From NCBI GenBank assembly GCA_963205155.1, contig CAUJJY010000049.1, forward strand, positions 1-16,534: 16,534 nt of DNA. Reading direction: 5' to 3'. Made by a program: the position numbers and the translations under genes. The notes beneath the pieces are model-generated. The model was not told the DNA's origin. It made no database searches and saw only the letters and a list, made by a program, of their open reading frames with translations. Shown one piece after another: positions 1 through 8,028 of this stretch. Origin of the DNA: Candidatus Zixiibacteriota bacterium (lineage in GTDB: Bacteria; Zixibacteria; MSB-5A5; CAIYYT01). Each line of letters begins with the position of its first letter. The stretch's first letter is position 1.

Positions 1-1215
1 CAGAAGGCTGATGTTGTATTCTGGATTGGCGCCGCCGGCCACTGAATACGTCTGTTCAGGAAATTCGACGTTATGCGCCGAATTGTCCTTCAGGTTGACA
101 ATCTTCATTTCCTGCAAACCGTTTTGTCTCTGCTGAACGACCAGGTGATTTGCGAAGACATAGATGGCGTCAATCTTGATGTTGTTATTGTACGGCAGGA
201 AGTCCTTCCAATTGCTGCGGGAAGGATCGGCAGCCGGCGCTTCAACGACCTTGAAGTTGACGGCGTTGTCATTGGTCAGAATGAAGAACCGGTCTCCGTG
301 CGGATAAACGTAGTATTCCAGTTCAGCACTGCGCGGCTCAACTACCTTGAACTCGGCAAGCGGAGTCGCGGCGCTGATGAACCACGCTTCGGCTGAGGTC
401 TTGCTCCCAAGGCTGATTAATATCCACTGCTTGTCGCGCGTACGCGTGACATCGAGGAAGAAGTGTTCGTCAAGTTCTTCAAAGACCAGTGAATCAGCCG
501 ATGACTCCGTACCAAGTTGATGCCGATAGACACGGTAGGGACGATAAGTTTCATCAATGACATCATAGAAGAATGTCGCGTTGTCACTGGCCCAGGCAAT
601 GCTGGTGCCGACATTCGGGACACGGTCGGGAAGCAGTTCTCCGGTCAGGATATTTTTGACGTGCAGTTCGTAAACCTCCGAACCAGTCGTGTCAACTGTG
701 TATGCCAACAGCTCATGGTTGGGGCTGACCGAGAATCCGCCGACATCGAAGTAGCCAATCCCGGCCGCCAACAGATTTTGATCGAGAAGAATCTCTTCGA
801 CGCCATCGAGGCTGCCTTTCTTGCGGCAGTAGATCGGATAGTCCTTGCCCTGTTCGGTGCGCGAGTAATAGTAATAGTCGTCGATTCGCTCCGGCACGCT
901 TAAGTCGGTTTCATTGATGCGACCGACCAGTTCGTTGTAGAGCTTTTCCTGAAGGCCTTCCGTATCCTTCATCATTGCTACCGTGAATTCGTTCTCTGCA
1001 TCGAGATAGTCCATCACGTCGGGATCGGACTTGTCGCGCAGCCAGAAGTAGTCGTCGATGCGGACATCACCGAGGGTGGTGTCGGCTTTGGGGATTTTGG
1101 TAGCCATCGGCGGCTGCGGCGTTTCCTGCGCGGTGAGTGTCGCGGCCAAGGCGATGACAAACGCGCCAACGAGGAGATATGCAAAAGTCGATTTATGGTT
1201 ACGGTACGATAACAT
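1..1215 (-). CDS. Oligopeptidase B-like S9 family serine peptidase, N-terminal part (truncated by window edge)
   Basis: The minus frame is open from an ATG at 1215 to base 1, giving 405 codons with no stop or frameshift; the C-terminal catalytic half lies outside the window. The start is supported by GGAGGA about six bases upstream. Residues 1-29 look like a signal peptide (basic start, hydrophobic LLVGAFVIALAATLTA, then QE), so the enzyme is probably exported. The mature N-terminus has the RIDDYFWLRD motif typical of prolyl oligopeptidase/oligopeptidase B. The beta-propeller shows YYYYSRTEQGKDYPIYCRKK, EEILLDQN and GFSVSPNHELLAYTVDTTG, all laid out as in oligopeptidase B (PtrB). Family members cleave short peptides after basic residues; the propeller restricts access to the Ser-Asp-His site. 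The triad cannot be checked here. The family assignment is firm, the exact substrate class less so. It is separated from the upstream 250 aa gene by 101 bases and may have its own promoter. Confidence 0.9.
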   Translation of the reverse strand, partial: MLSYRNHKSTFAYLLVGAFVIALAATLTAQETPQPPMATKIPKADTTLGDVRIDDYFWLRDKSDPDVMDYLDAENEFTVAMMKDTEGLQEKLYNELVGRINETDLSVPERIDDYYYYSRTEQGKDYPIYCRKKGSLDGVEEILLDQNLLAAGIGYFDVGGFSVSPNHELLAYTVDTTGSEVYELHVKNILTGELLPDRVPNVGTSIAWASDNATFFYDVIDETYRPYRVYRHQLGTESSADSLVFEELDEHFFLDVTRTRDKQWILISLGSKTSAEAWFISAATPLAEFKVVEPRSAELEYYVYPHGDRFFILTNDNAVNFKVVEAPAADPSRSNWKDFLPYNNNIKIDAIYVFANHLVVQQRQNGLQEMKIVNLKDNSAHNVEFPEQTYSVAGGANPEYNISLL

Positions 1216-1316
1216 GTTTTTCCTCCGCGGTTTTGCGGTTAAGATGCTCATTGGGGGAAAAATGTATAGTTTTATTGAGTCGGGTGGTTAGGGATATTTT
1301 TGTTTGGCGTTGGGGG

Positions 1317-2069
1317 CTAATAACCACCCAAGACGTCCCGCAGTTGCTCTGCGTCCACAACCACCCACCGGTCCCCAACCTTGTCTAAGGATACGAGAAG
1401 ACTCGAGCCGCCAATTGGATGGACAGTTCGGTAATGAAATATTGCTGCATGTTGTCGATCAGGAGAGAAACCGACTCGAGATAGCCTAATTCGTCCGTCT
1501 GTCAGCGGAAGCAAAGAATACATCTCTTCGGGAGAATGAAACTCATTTAGGTCCACGAGGCGAACTATTAGAGAATCGCGAAATCGAGTTGCATCAAGTT
1601 GATACTCCTTCTGGTTACGTATGTACAAGTCCCTCATAATTGGTGTCAATTTCGGGAGGACTTCTGACTCATCACCATACCACCAAAGGTGCATGCCATC
1701 GCGGTCGACTGTCCGAGACATGACGGTGAGGTAATATTTCACCTCGCCGTAGATTGATAACATGAGATTATGTGCCGTCCTTGCCTTGGTCGTGTCAAGA
1801 GCAAAGCGGAATTCGCGCGGCCTCTCCGGTCTCTTTCGAATCGGCGGCGGTTCGGTCTTGCCCAAGCTATCGGTGAAGATTGGAGATGGATCGGGTGGTG
1901 CGTAGGTTCGTTGGTATTTGAAGTACTTTAATGCCGCCGACATCACGCGATATTCTTCATCCTCAATCCTGGGATCAAACGGAACTGTTCTCTGGCACGA
2001 TTGACTGCATAGTGACACGACTATGAGTACCAGTACCACTATGATTGGAGAGTATATCTTCGCACGCAT
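1317..2069 (-). CDS. Exported protein of unknown function, 250 aa
   Basis: The function is not recognised. The N-terminus (MRAKIYS then IIVVLVLIVVSLCSQSC) is a basic region followed by a hydrophobic stretch ending in two cysteines, so it is a signal peptide or a lipoprotein signal. The lipobox is not canonical (SQS or VSL before Cys), so lipidation is uncertain. Residues ~55-80 are Pro/Arg-rich and probably flexible. The C-terminal third (LSRVGFSPDRQHAAIFHYRTV, later SSLLVSLDKVGDRWVVVD) resembles a fold seen in many uncharacterised FCB-group exported proteins: a strand pattern with SRVGF, then a small-residue loop, then a K..GRWVV strand. I give that as a resemblance only. GAGG precedes the ATG at a normal distance. 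It is transcribed in the same direction as the 642 aa exported protein 157 bases upstream; both may belong to one accessory unit. Confidence 0.75.
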   Translation of the reverse strand: MRAKIYSPIIVVLVLIVVSLCSQSCQRTVPFDPRIEDEEYRVMSAALKYFKYQRTYAPPDPSPIFTDSLGKTEPPPIRKRPERPREFRFALDTTKARTAHNLMLSIYGEVKYYLTVMSRTVDRDGMHLWWYGDESEVLPKLTPIMRDLYIRNQKEYQLDATRFRDSLIVRLVDLNEFHSPEEMYSLLPLTDGRIRLSRVGFSPDRQHAAIFHYRTVHPIGGSSLLVSLDKVGDRWVVVDAEQLRDVLGGY

Positions 2070-2226
2070 GGCCCGCCTCTATAGATTTGATCTCAACAGT
2101 AATGTATTTGCACTGCTCGACTTTAGCAATAGAACAACATCGGACCATCAACAAGAAAGCGGCAGACGTTGCCATCTGGGTATCGGCCACCAAGATCGTT
2201 CCGAATGCATCTCCGCAAGTAGTTGC

Positions 2227-4155
2227 CTATTCGACAGCGGACATCAGCGAACTACAATAGTCTTGAGGACATGTTGGCACCTGCGGTTCGAGCAGATATA
2301 TCCAAGCCATCGCAAATGCTGCTAACAGGGTCTTGCTTTCCGTTGCTTGCGTTGCGCGGATCGACTCAAGAAGCGGATCACACCAGTTCGACTCAATGTA
2401 GCGTCTCGCCAATCTTGACAATGTAACGTTAAATCTCGAACCTCCAAAAGATTGTCCAGCTACGGATGCAATGAACGACGTTGAATCTCCAAGTTCGGCG
2501 AGAAGATCAACTAATCGAAATGAGATAGTATCTTCCATCTCAATGAAAGACATTTCTAAGAACACTTCGCCTGACTCCGCAGCCAAGGTCTTTGCCTTTG
2601 TGCTGTCTCCTTCGTCCAAGAAATCATCAGCCAAATCCAGCAATGCTAGCAGTCTGTTTTCCGGATCTTGGAGCAGGCCTATTTGCCACTCCCGATTCGA
2701 GAGTGAGTCTTGTCTTGACTCCAGATGCAGATTCTTGGACTGAGGCAACATCGCAATCCTATCGCAATTCTTGGTCGAAGAAAACCAATCATACTCTTCT
2801 GTCGCTCGAATCGCGTCTCGAACTTCCGTCTCTGAGACAACCGACAATACCTTTTCCGCACGCGAAGAGTCACCCGAATCGAGCATGAGGTGGTAGCACT
2901 GGCTGACAATATCGTAGGTGTCGCTACCCTCCTCTTTATCAATCAATAAACGACTGCCCTCGGAAATGTCACCGAAGCAAAGCTGTACTTCTGCAATCCT
3001 ATGTAGTGTTGAAGCCGCCATGTTGAATTCGAGCCCATCATGCTCGCGAATCGGCAACGTTCTCGCTATTCGTTCAGATTCCGCCAACAATTGTTGGGCT
3101 TCTCCGGCATACCCGCACTGCAGCAGTTCTTCGGCAAGGTTGCAGATGTTCCAGCACTTGTCCTGGTCCTCTTCCAGGGTTTCTAAGACCAAAGAAGATT
3201 CGTTCAAGAACGACTTCGCGGTATCGCAAGATCCAAGTTTTCGGTATGATTCTGCCAGAAGCAACCACGCTTCGAACTGCCGCTTAGAATCCCTTAGGTG
3301 CTCGATTCCAAATAGTGCCAATTTGTCATCACTGCGTTCAATGGCTGCTTGAATAATCTTGTCTATTTCAGAAGCCCCGAAAGGTACGGAAGCCAACAAC
3401 GCAACTAACGGATAGATTGAATCGACTGCACCGATCTCAAAATAAGCCTCTGCCACATCGTTGTACGAGTTGGCGACATGGCCACGTATTACGTCAGTAG
3501 GCGCCGTCGTTTTCGCTCTGTTCAAAACCCCGTGAGCACTCAAGCTATCTCCGCATCGCCAATAGAGTACTCCTGCGTCCGCCCAGACACAGATGTTTGA
3601 TTGGACGTTTGGCTCTGCTGGAACCGCCATGATTTTATCAAGAAGTCTTATGGCATCAGCGGTGTCGCCAGAGGCGATTTTGCGCTCTGCCAGAAACCTG
3701 TATGCCGAGCACTTTGAATATGCGCCGGGAATGCTGTCTGCGATGCGTTCTGCGATGGCATATCGGCCCAAGGCAGAGCAGCTGTCAGCAATTTGGCTGA
3801 GATCAATGTCAGGGAATTCATACTCGAACGCCAGCAAGACAATTGAGTCAATCAGAGCATCCGACACTGTCCGCAGTTCTAATCCCCATGCAAACGAGGA
3901 TGGAATGACGGGCGGGCTCTCGCGAAAAAGCTGAAGTGCCTTTGCTGTGTTTATGTTCTTGCCTTCATCGGCAACGGTACCCGGTACCGTCCCGCGTAAT
4001 TGATGGTCAGGATATTGTGCGATCAACGACTCAAGGCAATTGTAGAATTCTTCGCTGCGATCTTCACAACGAACCTGTTGTAGAGACAAAAGGATCGTAA
4101 TTAATACAATCACCGTAAGAATATTCGCCCTCTTTAAAGAACAGACCACTGTCAT
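2227..4155 (-). CDS. Exported TPR-like helical-repeat protein of unknown function, 642 aa
   Basis: The N-terminus (MTVVCSLKRAN followed by ILTVIVLITILLSLQQV) is a signal peptide or membrane anchor, so the protein is expected in the periplasm. The rest is a long run of amphipathic helix pairs with tetratricopeptide-like spacing: a small residue in helix A, then Gly-Asp or Gly-X-Ser turns before a second helix. Examples are AERKIASGDTADAIRLLDKI, YWRCGDSLSAHGVLNRA, LLQCGYAGEAQQLLAESERI and FGDISEGSRLLID. No catalytic motif is visible. Such solenoids normally act as protein-binding scaffolds; that role is family knowledge and no partner is shown here. AGGGG precedes the ATG at short spacing. The gene is visibly richer in A/T-ending and rarer codons (AGA, TCA, ATA) than the flanking htpX, suggesting a different history. 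An inverted repeat lies in its leader. Confidence 0.8.
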   Translation of the reverse strand: MTVVCSLKRANILTVIVLITILLSLQQVRCEDRSEEFYNCLESLIAQYPDHQLRGTVPGTVADEGKNINTAKALQLFRESPPVIPSSFAWGLELRTVSDALIDSIVLLAFEYEFPDIDLSQIADSCSALGRYAIAERIADSIPGAYSKCSAYRFLAERKIASGDTADAIRLLDKIMAVPAEPNVQSNICVWADAGVLYWRCGDSLSAHGVLNRAKTTAPTDVIRGHVANSYNDVAEAYFEIGAVDSIYPLVALLASVPFGASEIDKIIQAAIERSDDKLALFGIEHLRDSKRQFEAWLLLAESYRKLGSCDTAKSFLNESSLVLETLEEDQDKCWNICNLAEELLQCGYAGEAQQLLAESERIARTLPIREHDGLEFNMAASTLHRIAEVQLCFGDISEGSRLLIDKEEGSDTYDIVSQCYHLMLDSGDSSRAEKVLSVVSETEVRDAIRATEEYDWFSSTKNCDRIAMLPQSKNLHLESRQDSLSNREWQIGLLQDPENRLLALLDLADDFLDEGDSTKAKTLAAESGEVFLEMSFIEMEDTISFRLVDLLAELGDSTSFIASVAGQSFGGSRFNVTLSRLARRYIESNWCDPLLESIRATQATESKTLLAAFAMAWIYLLEPQVPTCPQDYCSSLMSAVE

Positions 4156-4184
4156 CCCCTAACCGTTATTGATCTGAAATGTTG

Positions 4185-4206
4185 ACGAGGAGCTTATTGT
4201 CCTCGT
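4185..4206. repeat. Inverted repeat in leader of the 642 aa gene
   Basis: ACGAGGA and TCCTCGT form a perfect 7 bp stem around an 8-base loop (gcttattg), 30-50 bases upstream of the start at 4155. There is no T-run on either strand, so it is not a classical terminator. It could be an operator or a leader hairpin. Only the symmetry is seen; the role is unknown. Confidence 0.4.
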
Positions 4207-4337
4207 TCAGTTCAATCTAAATAGTTTCCTTCGGGGAGTCAAACTCCAACTGTTGGCGATTTCGCAAGCCACATTACGGCCGGAGATGCGATTTCTGCGA
4301 CATTCAAATCAGCTTCTATTTGATCGCTGTAGTCCGC

Positions 4338-4372
4338 AAAAAAAATGCCCCTCTCTTTGCAGGAGAGGGGCA
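4338..4372 (-). terminator. Rho-independent terminator after htpX
   Basis: A perfect 10 bp stem (4346-4355 pairing with 4363-4372, GC-rich TGCCCCTCTC arm) encloses a 7-base loop. On the minus strand it is followed by eight T residues (the A-run at 4338-4345). It starts 20 bases after the htpX stop codon. This is the strongest terminator in the window and marks the end of the htpX transcript. Confidence 0.93.
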
Positions 4373-4391
4373 GAAAATAAGTGAACTCTCT

Positions 4392-5240
4392 TTATGCAAA
4401 TCTCATCTGCTCAAGCCGCTTGACGCGTTCTTCCATCGGCGGATGCGTCGAGAACAAACTGGTGATCCCGCCGCGGCCAAAGAGCGGATTCACGATAAAC
4501 ATATGCGCTGTCGCCGGGGAAGCGTCCATCGGAATCTTCTGCGCCGCCGCATGCAACTTGCGAAGTGCGTTCGCCAGATCGTTGGGATTGCCGTGGAACT
4601 TGGCGCCGCCGGCATCGGCTAAGTATTCGCGCGAACGCGAAATTGCCATCTGGATCATCATCGCCGCAATCGGTGCGATAATCGCCATCGCGATGACGGC
4701 AATCGGCGAGCCGCCGCGCTCGTTGTCGGATCGTCCGCCGCCGAAAATCGCCGCCCATTGCGCCATGTGTGCCAGCATCGAAATCGCACCAGCAAAAACT
4801 GCCGCAATAGTGCCGATTAAGATGTCGCGATGCTTGATATGCGCCAGCTCGTGACCAAGCACGCCGCGCAGTTCCGGTTCGGTGAGGATACGCATGATTC
4901 CCTGCGTGACCGCTACTGCCGCATGCTCCGGATCGCGGCCGGTTGCGAAGGCGTTCGGGGTGTCGTTCGGAATGATGTACACCTTGGGCATCGGCAACTG
5001 CGCCCGCTGTGCAAGCTCGCGCACCATGTTATAAAGACGCGGCTGTTGGGCTTCGGTGACTTCCTGCGCCTTGTACATTTTCAGGACGATCTTGTCGGAG
5101 AACCAGTAGCTGAAAAAGTTCATTCCCAGCGCGAAGACGAAGGCAATGACCATTCCGCCTTGCCCGCCCAGCGCATAACCAATCCCGACCGCCAATACCA
5201 TTAACAGCGCCATCAGGAAGGTCGTTTTCATTGTGTTCAT
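4392..5240 (-). CDS. htpX: Membrane zinc metalloprotease HtpX (peptidase M48B)
   Basis: The 282 aa length matches the family. HtpX is an inner-membrane protease that degrades misfolded membrane proteins alongside FtsH. Hydrophobic segments lie at about residues 8-25 and 28-46 (N-terminal hairpin), 139-160 and 178-200. The zinc motif HELAH sits at 130-134 with Glu131 as the general base, and the third zinc ligand Glu205 is in [10 protein letters not shown]. The [20 protein letters not shown] block (88-107) is the usual substrate-strand region just before the active site. The C-terminus has the typical [16 protein letters not shown] ending. The ATG at 5240 has GGAGG ten bases upstream; Met4 would be too far from it. 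It lies 208 bases downstream of hprK and ends at a strong terminator, so it is either the last gene of that unit or a separate transcript. Confidence 0.97.
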   Translation of the reverse strand: MNTMKTTFLMALLMVLAVGIGYALGGQGGMVIAFVFALGMNFFSYWFSDKIVLKMYKAQEVTEAQQPRLYNMVRELAQRAQLPMPKVYIIPNDTPNAFATGRDPEHAAVAVTQGIMRILTEPELRGVLGHELAHIKHRDILIGTIAAVFAGAISMLAHMAQWAAIFGGGRSDNERGGSPIAVIAMAIIAPIAAMMIQMAISRSREYLADAGGAKFHGNPNDLANALRKLHAAAQKIPMDASPATAHMFIVNPLFGRGGITSLFSTHPPMEERVKRLEQMRFA

Positions 5241-5448
5241 TATTTCAAAACCTCCATCACTTTCATTTTAGAGAGCACGATGTGCCGTGCCGTTTCGCTG
5301 CAATATACGCAACTCGCCGATGCTTTCACCAGCGTAATCCAATCGATACATTAAACCGTGTTGAGGGAGTTGTGGTTCCAGAAATCGGAAAAGTGCCTTC
5401 ATTCCGAGTGGCGGAATCTATTCAAGTTCAACGGGATACAGCAGGTTG

Positions 5449-6417
5449 TTATTCGTAATCCGACTCAAGATAGTCCATTGTCATCTGCTGGCGGTGGATG
5501 CGTTCCGACAGGCGCTTGGAAAGCGCTTCGGCGGCGTTCTCGCCATAAACTTTCAGCATGTGATTCATCGCGATCACTTCGGAAATGACGGTGATGTTCT
5601 TGCCGGGTGAAATCGGAATAGTCACGACCGGGATTTCCACCCCGAGCACTGTCGTGTAGCGCTCTTCCAATCCGAGACGCTCGTATTGCGAGCCGCCCTC
5701 CCAGACCGTGAGGCGGACTTCGACTTCGACGCGCTTCTGCAAACGGATTGCACGGATACCGAATAACTTCTCGATGTCGATGACGCCGATGCCGCGGACT
5801 TCCATGTGATGTCCGAGCAGTTCGTTGCTTTGCCCGATGATTGTCGATTGCGCCTTGCGGGTGATCTTGACCATATCGTCGGCGACCAGGCGATGTCCGC
5901 GCTCGACGAGATCGAGTGCGCACTCCGACTTGCCGATTCCCGACTTGCCGGTATAGAGCAGACCGACGCCGTACACGTCGACGAGTGTGCCGTGTTTCGT
6001 AATTGAGGGTGCGAAAACGTTATCGAGAATCGTCGAAAGGCGCGTGATGAAATCGGTTGTCGACATGCGCGTGGAGAGAAGCGGCACTTTGGCGCGGTCG
6101 GCGACTTCCATCATTTCCTTCGTGGGAGCGATTCCCTTCGTGACGACCAGCACCGGCACCGGAAACGAGGTGAGTTTCTCAATCGACTCGGTGCGCTGCT
6201 TTGGCGAAAGTGAAGCCAGATACGTCAGTTCTGTTTCACCGAACACCTGTACACGCTTGTAGGCAAATCTGTCGGTATAGCCGGCCAATGCCAGACCGGG
6301 ACGGAAGATTTCGTTGGTTTGGATTGCGCGGTCGACGCCCTCGGCTCCGGCAAGCAGCGTCATGTCGAGAATCTCTCGACGTTCCTTCATTAATTTTTCG
6401 ACGGTAAGTGCGGCCAT
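5449..6417 (-). CDS. hprK: HPr kinase/phosphorylase
   Basis: The protein is 322 aa, the full two-domain length of HprK/P. The enzyme phosphorylates and dephosphorylates Ser46 of HPr (or the equivalent site of a homologue) in response to ATP, pyrophosphate and fructose-1,6-bisphosphate. The N-terminal domain spans ~1-130. The kinase domain has His142 in KHGTLVDVYG, the P-loop GKSGIGKS at 157-164, the acidic pair Asp180-Asp181 in RLVADDMV, the family signature EVRGIGVIDI at 206-215, EVRLTVWE at 233-240, and a K3-type loop PISPGKN at 268-274. All expected catalytic residues are present. The start at 6417 has AGGAAAG upstream. It follows hpf but is separated from it by a strong terminator, so expression probably depends on read-through or a promoter in 6418-6475. 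No HPr gene is in the window. Confidence 0.97.
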   Translation of the reverse strand: MAALTVEKLMKERREILDMTLLAGAEGVDRAIQTNEIFRPGLALAGYTDRFAYKRVQVFGETELTYLASLSPKQRTESIEKLTSFPVPVLVVTKGIAPTKEMMEVADRAKVPLLSTRMSTTDFITRLSTILDNVFAPSITKHGTLVDVYGVGLLYTGKSGIGKSECALDLVERGHRLVADDMVKITRKAQSTIIGQSNELLGHHMEVRGIGVIDIEKLFGIRAIRLQKRVEVEVRLTVWEGGSQYERLGLEERYTTVLGVEIPVVTIPISPGKNITVISEVIAMNHMLKVYGENAAEALSKRLSERIHRQQMTMDYLESDYE

Positions 6418-6475
6418 AATTGCTTTCCTCGCATGTCAATCTAAGCGGTTGAACGGGAAAAGCAATAAATAGCAG

Positions 6476-6513
6476 AAACAAAAAACGGCGGCGGGAATCG
6501 CTTCCCACCGCCG
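6476..6513 (-). terminator. Rho-independent terminator between hpf and hprK
   Basis: Bases 6486-6497 pair with 6502-6513 in a 12-position GC-rich stem with one C.A mismatch (6492/6507) and a TCGC tetraloop. On the minus strand it is followed by a T-rich tail (TTTTTTGTTT). It begins about 30 bases after the hpf stop codon. Confidence 0.88.
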
Positions 6514-6544
6514 CTGATTCTGGATACAAATTCAGAATTAGCGC

Positions 6545-6901
6545 TTAGTACTCGACTTCGTCAACCTTGGTTGAAAGATCAACCTTGGATTTCTTCTCGG
6601 AAAGCACCTTCTGGTCGCGCTCTTTGAGTTTGCCTTTGTGCTTCTTCAGTTGCGCAGCCATCTTATCTGTCACCATTTCGATAGTTGCGAACATATCTTC
6701 AGTCGAAGCCTTCGACACTAATTTCGATTTTGAGACCGTCATGGTCAATTCGCCCTCGCAGCGAAACGCATCCTGCGACAGCACGAGGTTGGCGGAAATG
6801 ATGTTGTCGAAGAACTTCTCCAACTTCTCGATTTCGCTGATCGCCCGTGACTTGATTTTGTCCTCCACTTCATAACGCCGTCCGGTGACTTTGATTTTCA
6901 T
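6545..6901 (-). CDS. hpf: Ribosome hibernation promoting factor (HPF/RaiA family, short form)
   Basis: The 118 aa product has the HPF/YfiA ribosome-binding fold. It starts MKIKVTGRRYEV, then a helix EISEIEKLEKFF-like region, the strand block ANLVLSQDAFRCEGELTMTV, and the second helix ASTEDMFATIEMVTDKMAAQLKKHKGKLKE. This domain binds the small-subunit mRNA/tRNA channel and shuts down idle ribosomes. There is no C-terminal dimerisation domain of the long (Lactococcus-type) form; a short charged tail follows instead. The ATG at 6901 is chosen over an in-frame GTG at 6919 because a perfect AAGGAG lies six bases before the ATG, inside the longer reading. It lies 44 bases after glpX and is probably cotranscribed with it. 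A terminator follows. Confidence 0.95.
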   Translation of the reverse strand: MKIKVTGRRYEVEDKIKSRAISEIEKLEKFFDNIISANLVLSQDAFRCEGELTMTVSKSKLVSKASTEDMFATIEMVTDKMAAQLKKHKGKLKERDQKVLSEKKSKVDLSTKVDEVEY

Positions 6902-6907
6902 AAACGG

Positions 6908-6913
6908 CTCCTT
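6908..6913 (-). promoter_or_regulatory. Ribosome binding site of hpf (decides the start)
   Basis: AAGGAG on the minus strand is six bases ahead of the ATG at 6901. It rules out the upstream GTG at 6919, which would place this site within the coding region. Confidence 0.85.
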
Positions 6914-6920
6914 TCCCACT

Positions 6921-6937
6921 GAAGGATAACATCCTTC
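6921..6937 (-). repeat. Hairpin in the glpX-hpf gap
   Basis: GAAGGAT and ATCCTTC form a perfect 7 bp stem with a 3-base loop, located between the glpX stop and the hpf ribosome binding site. On the minus strand no T-run follows, so it is not a terminator. It could affect hpf translation or mRNA processing; that is inference. Confidence 0.45.
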
Positions 6938-6945
6938 GAAAAAGT

Positions 6946-7899
6946 TTATTCAGGTCCACTGTGATAGTGGTGAAATGTTTCGATAAAACGGATCGTGCGT
7001 GTTTGCAGGCGCATCACCACCGAGTGAGTGTTTGAGCCTTCGCGGCTGAAACGTACTCCATCGAGCAGTTCGCCGTCGGTGACGCCGGTCGCACAGAACA
7101 TCAATTCGTGTCCCATCGCCAGCTCATCCGACTTGTAAGTCTTGTCCAGATCTTTGACACCCATTCGCGTCGCGCGCTCGCGCTCTTCGTTATTTTGGAA
7201 GCGTAGTTTGCCCTGTATCTCTCCACCGAGGCAGCGTAATGCCGCCGCGGCCAAAACACCCTCGGGGGCGCCGCCGATGCCCATCAATACATCTACGCCG
7301 GTATCAGGGCGGGCGGTGGCAATTGCTGCCGAAACGTCCCCATCAGATATAAGCCTGATACGGGCTCCAAGTTTCCGAATTCGTGCAATTAAATCGTTAT
7401 GTCGCGGGCGGTCGAGGACGGCTATGGTCAGCTCTTCCATTTTCATCTTTTTGGCTTCGCGAATCTGCTGGAGGTTGGTTTCGAATGGCTTATTGAGGTC
7501 AATTGCTTCGCGCGCCTGATAGCCGACGGCGATCTTCTCCATATAGGTATCCGGAGCGTGCAGAAAGCATCCGCTCGGCCCCAGGGCCACAACCGACATG
7601 GCGTTGGGGCGGCCATAAGCGCAAGAGTCGGTGCATTCCAGCGGGTCAAGGGCAATATCCATCGCCTTGCCGGTGCCTTTGCCGACTTTCTCGCCGATAA
7701 AAAGCATCGGCGCCTCGTCGCGTTCCCCTTCACCGATGACAACAGTGCCGTTGAAATCAAGTGCATTGAAGCGTTCGCGCATCGACTCGACAGCGGCCCG
7801 GTCGGCCGAATCCTTGTCGCCGCGTCCCATCCACTGGGCACAGGAAAGCGCCGCCGCCTCCGTTACCCGCACCATTTCCAATGCCATATTTCTATCCAT
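6946..7899 (-). CDS. glpX: Fructose-1,6-bisphosphatase, class II (GlpX type)
   Basis: The 317 aa length is normal. It hydrolyses fructose-1,6-bisphosphate to fructose-6-phosphate in gluconeogenesis (cytoplasm, Mn/Mg dependent). Family blocks are all present: WMGRGDKDSADRAAVESMR (23-41), the acidic metal-binding IGEGERDEAPM (55-65), DIALDPLE (81-88), GCFLHAPDTYMEKIAVG, LISDGDVSAAI, GIGGAPEGVLAAAALRCLGG and FCATGVTDGELLDGVRF. One position is odd: the conserved DPxEGT motif reads DPLECT, with Cys89 replacing Gly, and Cys93 four residues on. The start at 7899 lacks a clear Shine-Dalgarno sequence; Met5 is an alternative. It sits between rpoN and hpf, where most relatives of this cluster have no sugar phosphatase. 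The substrate could include sedoheptulose-1,7-bisphosphate, which the sequence cannot exclude. Confidence 0.95.
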   Translation of the reverse strand: MDRNMALEMVRVTEAAALSCAQWMGRGDKDSADRAAVESMRERFNALDFNGTVVIGEGERDEAPMLFIGEKVGKGTGKAMDIALDPLECTDSCAYGRPNAMSVVALGPSGCFLHAPDTYMEKIAVGYQAREAIDLNKPFETNLQQIREAKKMKMEELTIAVLDRPRHNDLIARIRKLGARIRLISDGDVSAAIATARPDTGVDVLMGIGGAPEGVLAAAALRCLGGEIQGKLRFQNNEERERATRMGVKDLDKTYKSDELAMGHELMFCATGVTDGELLDGVRFSREGSNTHSVVMRLQTRTIRFIETFHHYHSGPE

Positions 7900-8001
7900 G
7901 GGTCAGCACTGTATATACGATGTTAAATGGGTTACTAAAAGAAAAGTAAGTTGATTCTGCCGGACCATGTGCTCTTCTATCAAAAAATGCCAATCGGGTC
8001 C

Positions 8002-8020
8002 AAAAACGCCGTACGGCGTT
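8002..8020 (-). terminator. Probable rho-independent terminator after rpoN
   Basis: A perfect 16-base palindrome, AACGCCGTACGGCGTT (8005-8020), lies 8 bases beyond the rpoN stop codon. It can fold to a 6 bp stem with a GTAC loop. On the minus strand five T residues follow (overlapping the stem base). It is weaker than the other two terminators, so partial read-through into glpX is possible. Confidence 0.65.
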
Positions 8021-8028
8021 GTATCTGT

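Noticed and set aside
5281..5300. GGCAC/GTGC bases upstream of htpX as a sigma-54 promoter
   Set aside because: The -24 GG and -12 GC do not fall at the required 12-base spacing in either register.
5401..5417. Inverted repeat ATTCCG/CGGAAT after hprK as a terminator
   Set aside because: The stem is only 6 bp and the nearest T-run on the minus strand is four bases long and eight bases away; too weak to call.
7399..7926. A 175-codon plus-strand open frame opposite glpX
   Set aside because: It lies wholly antisense to a gene with clear family motifs, has low-complexity shadow composition and no ribosome binding site.
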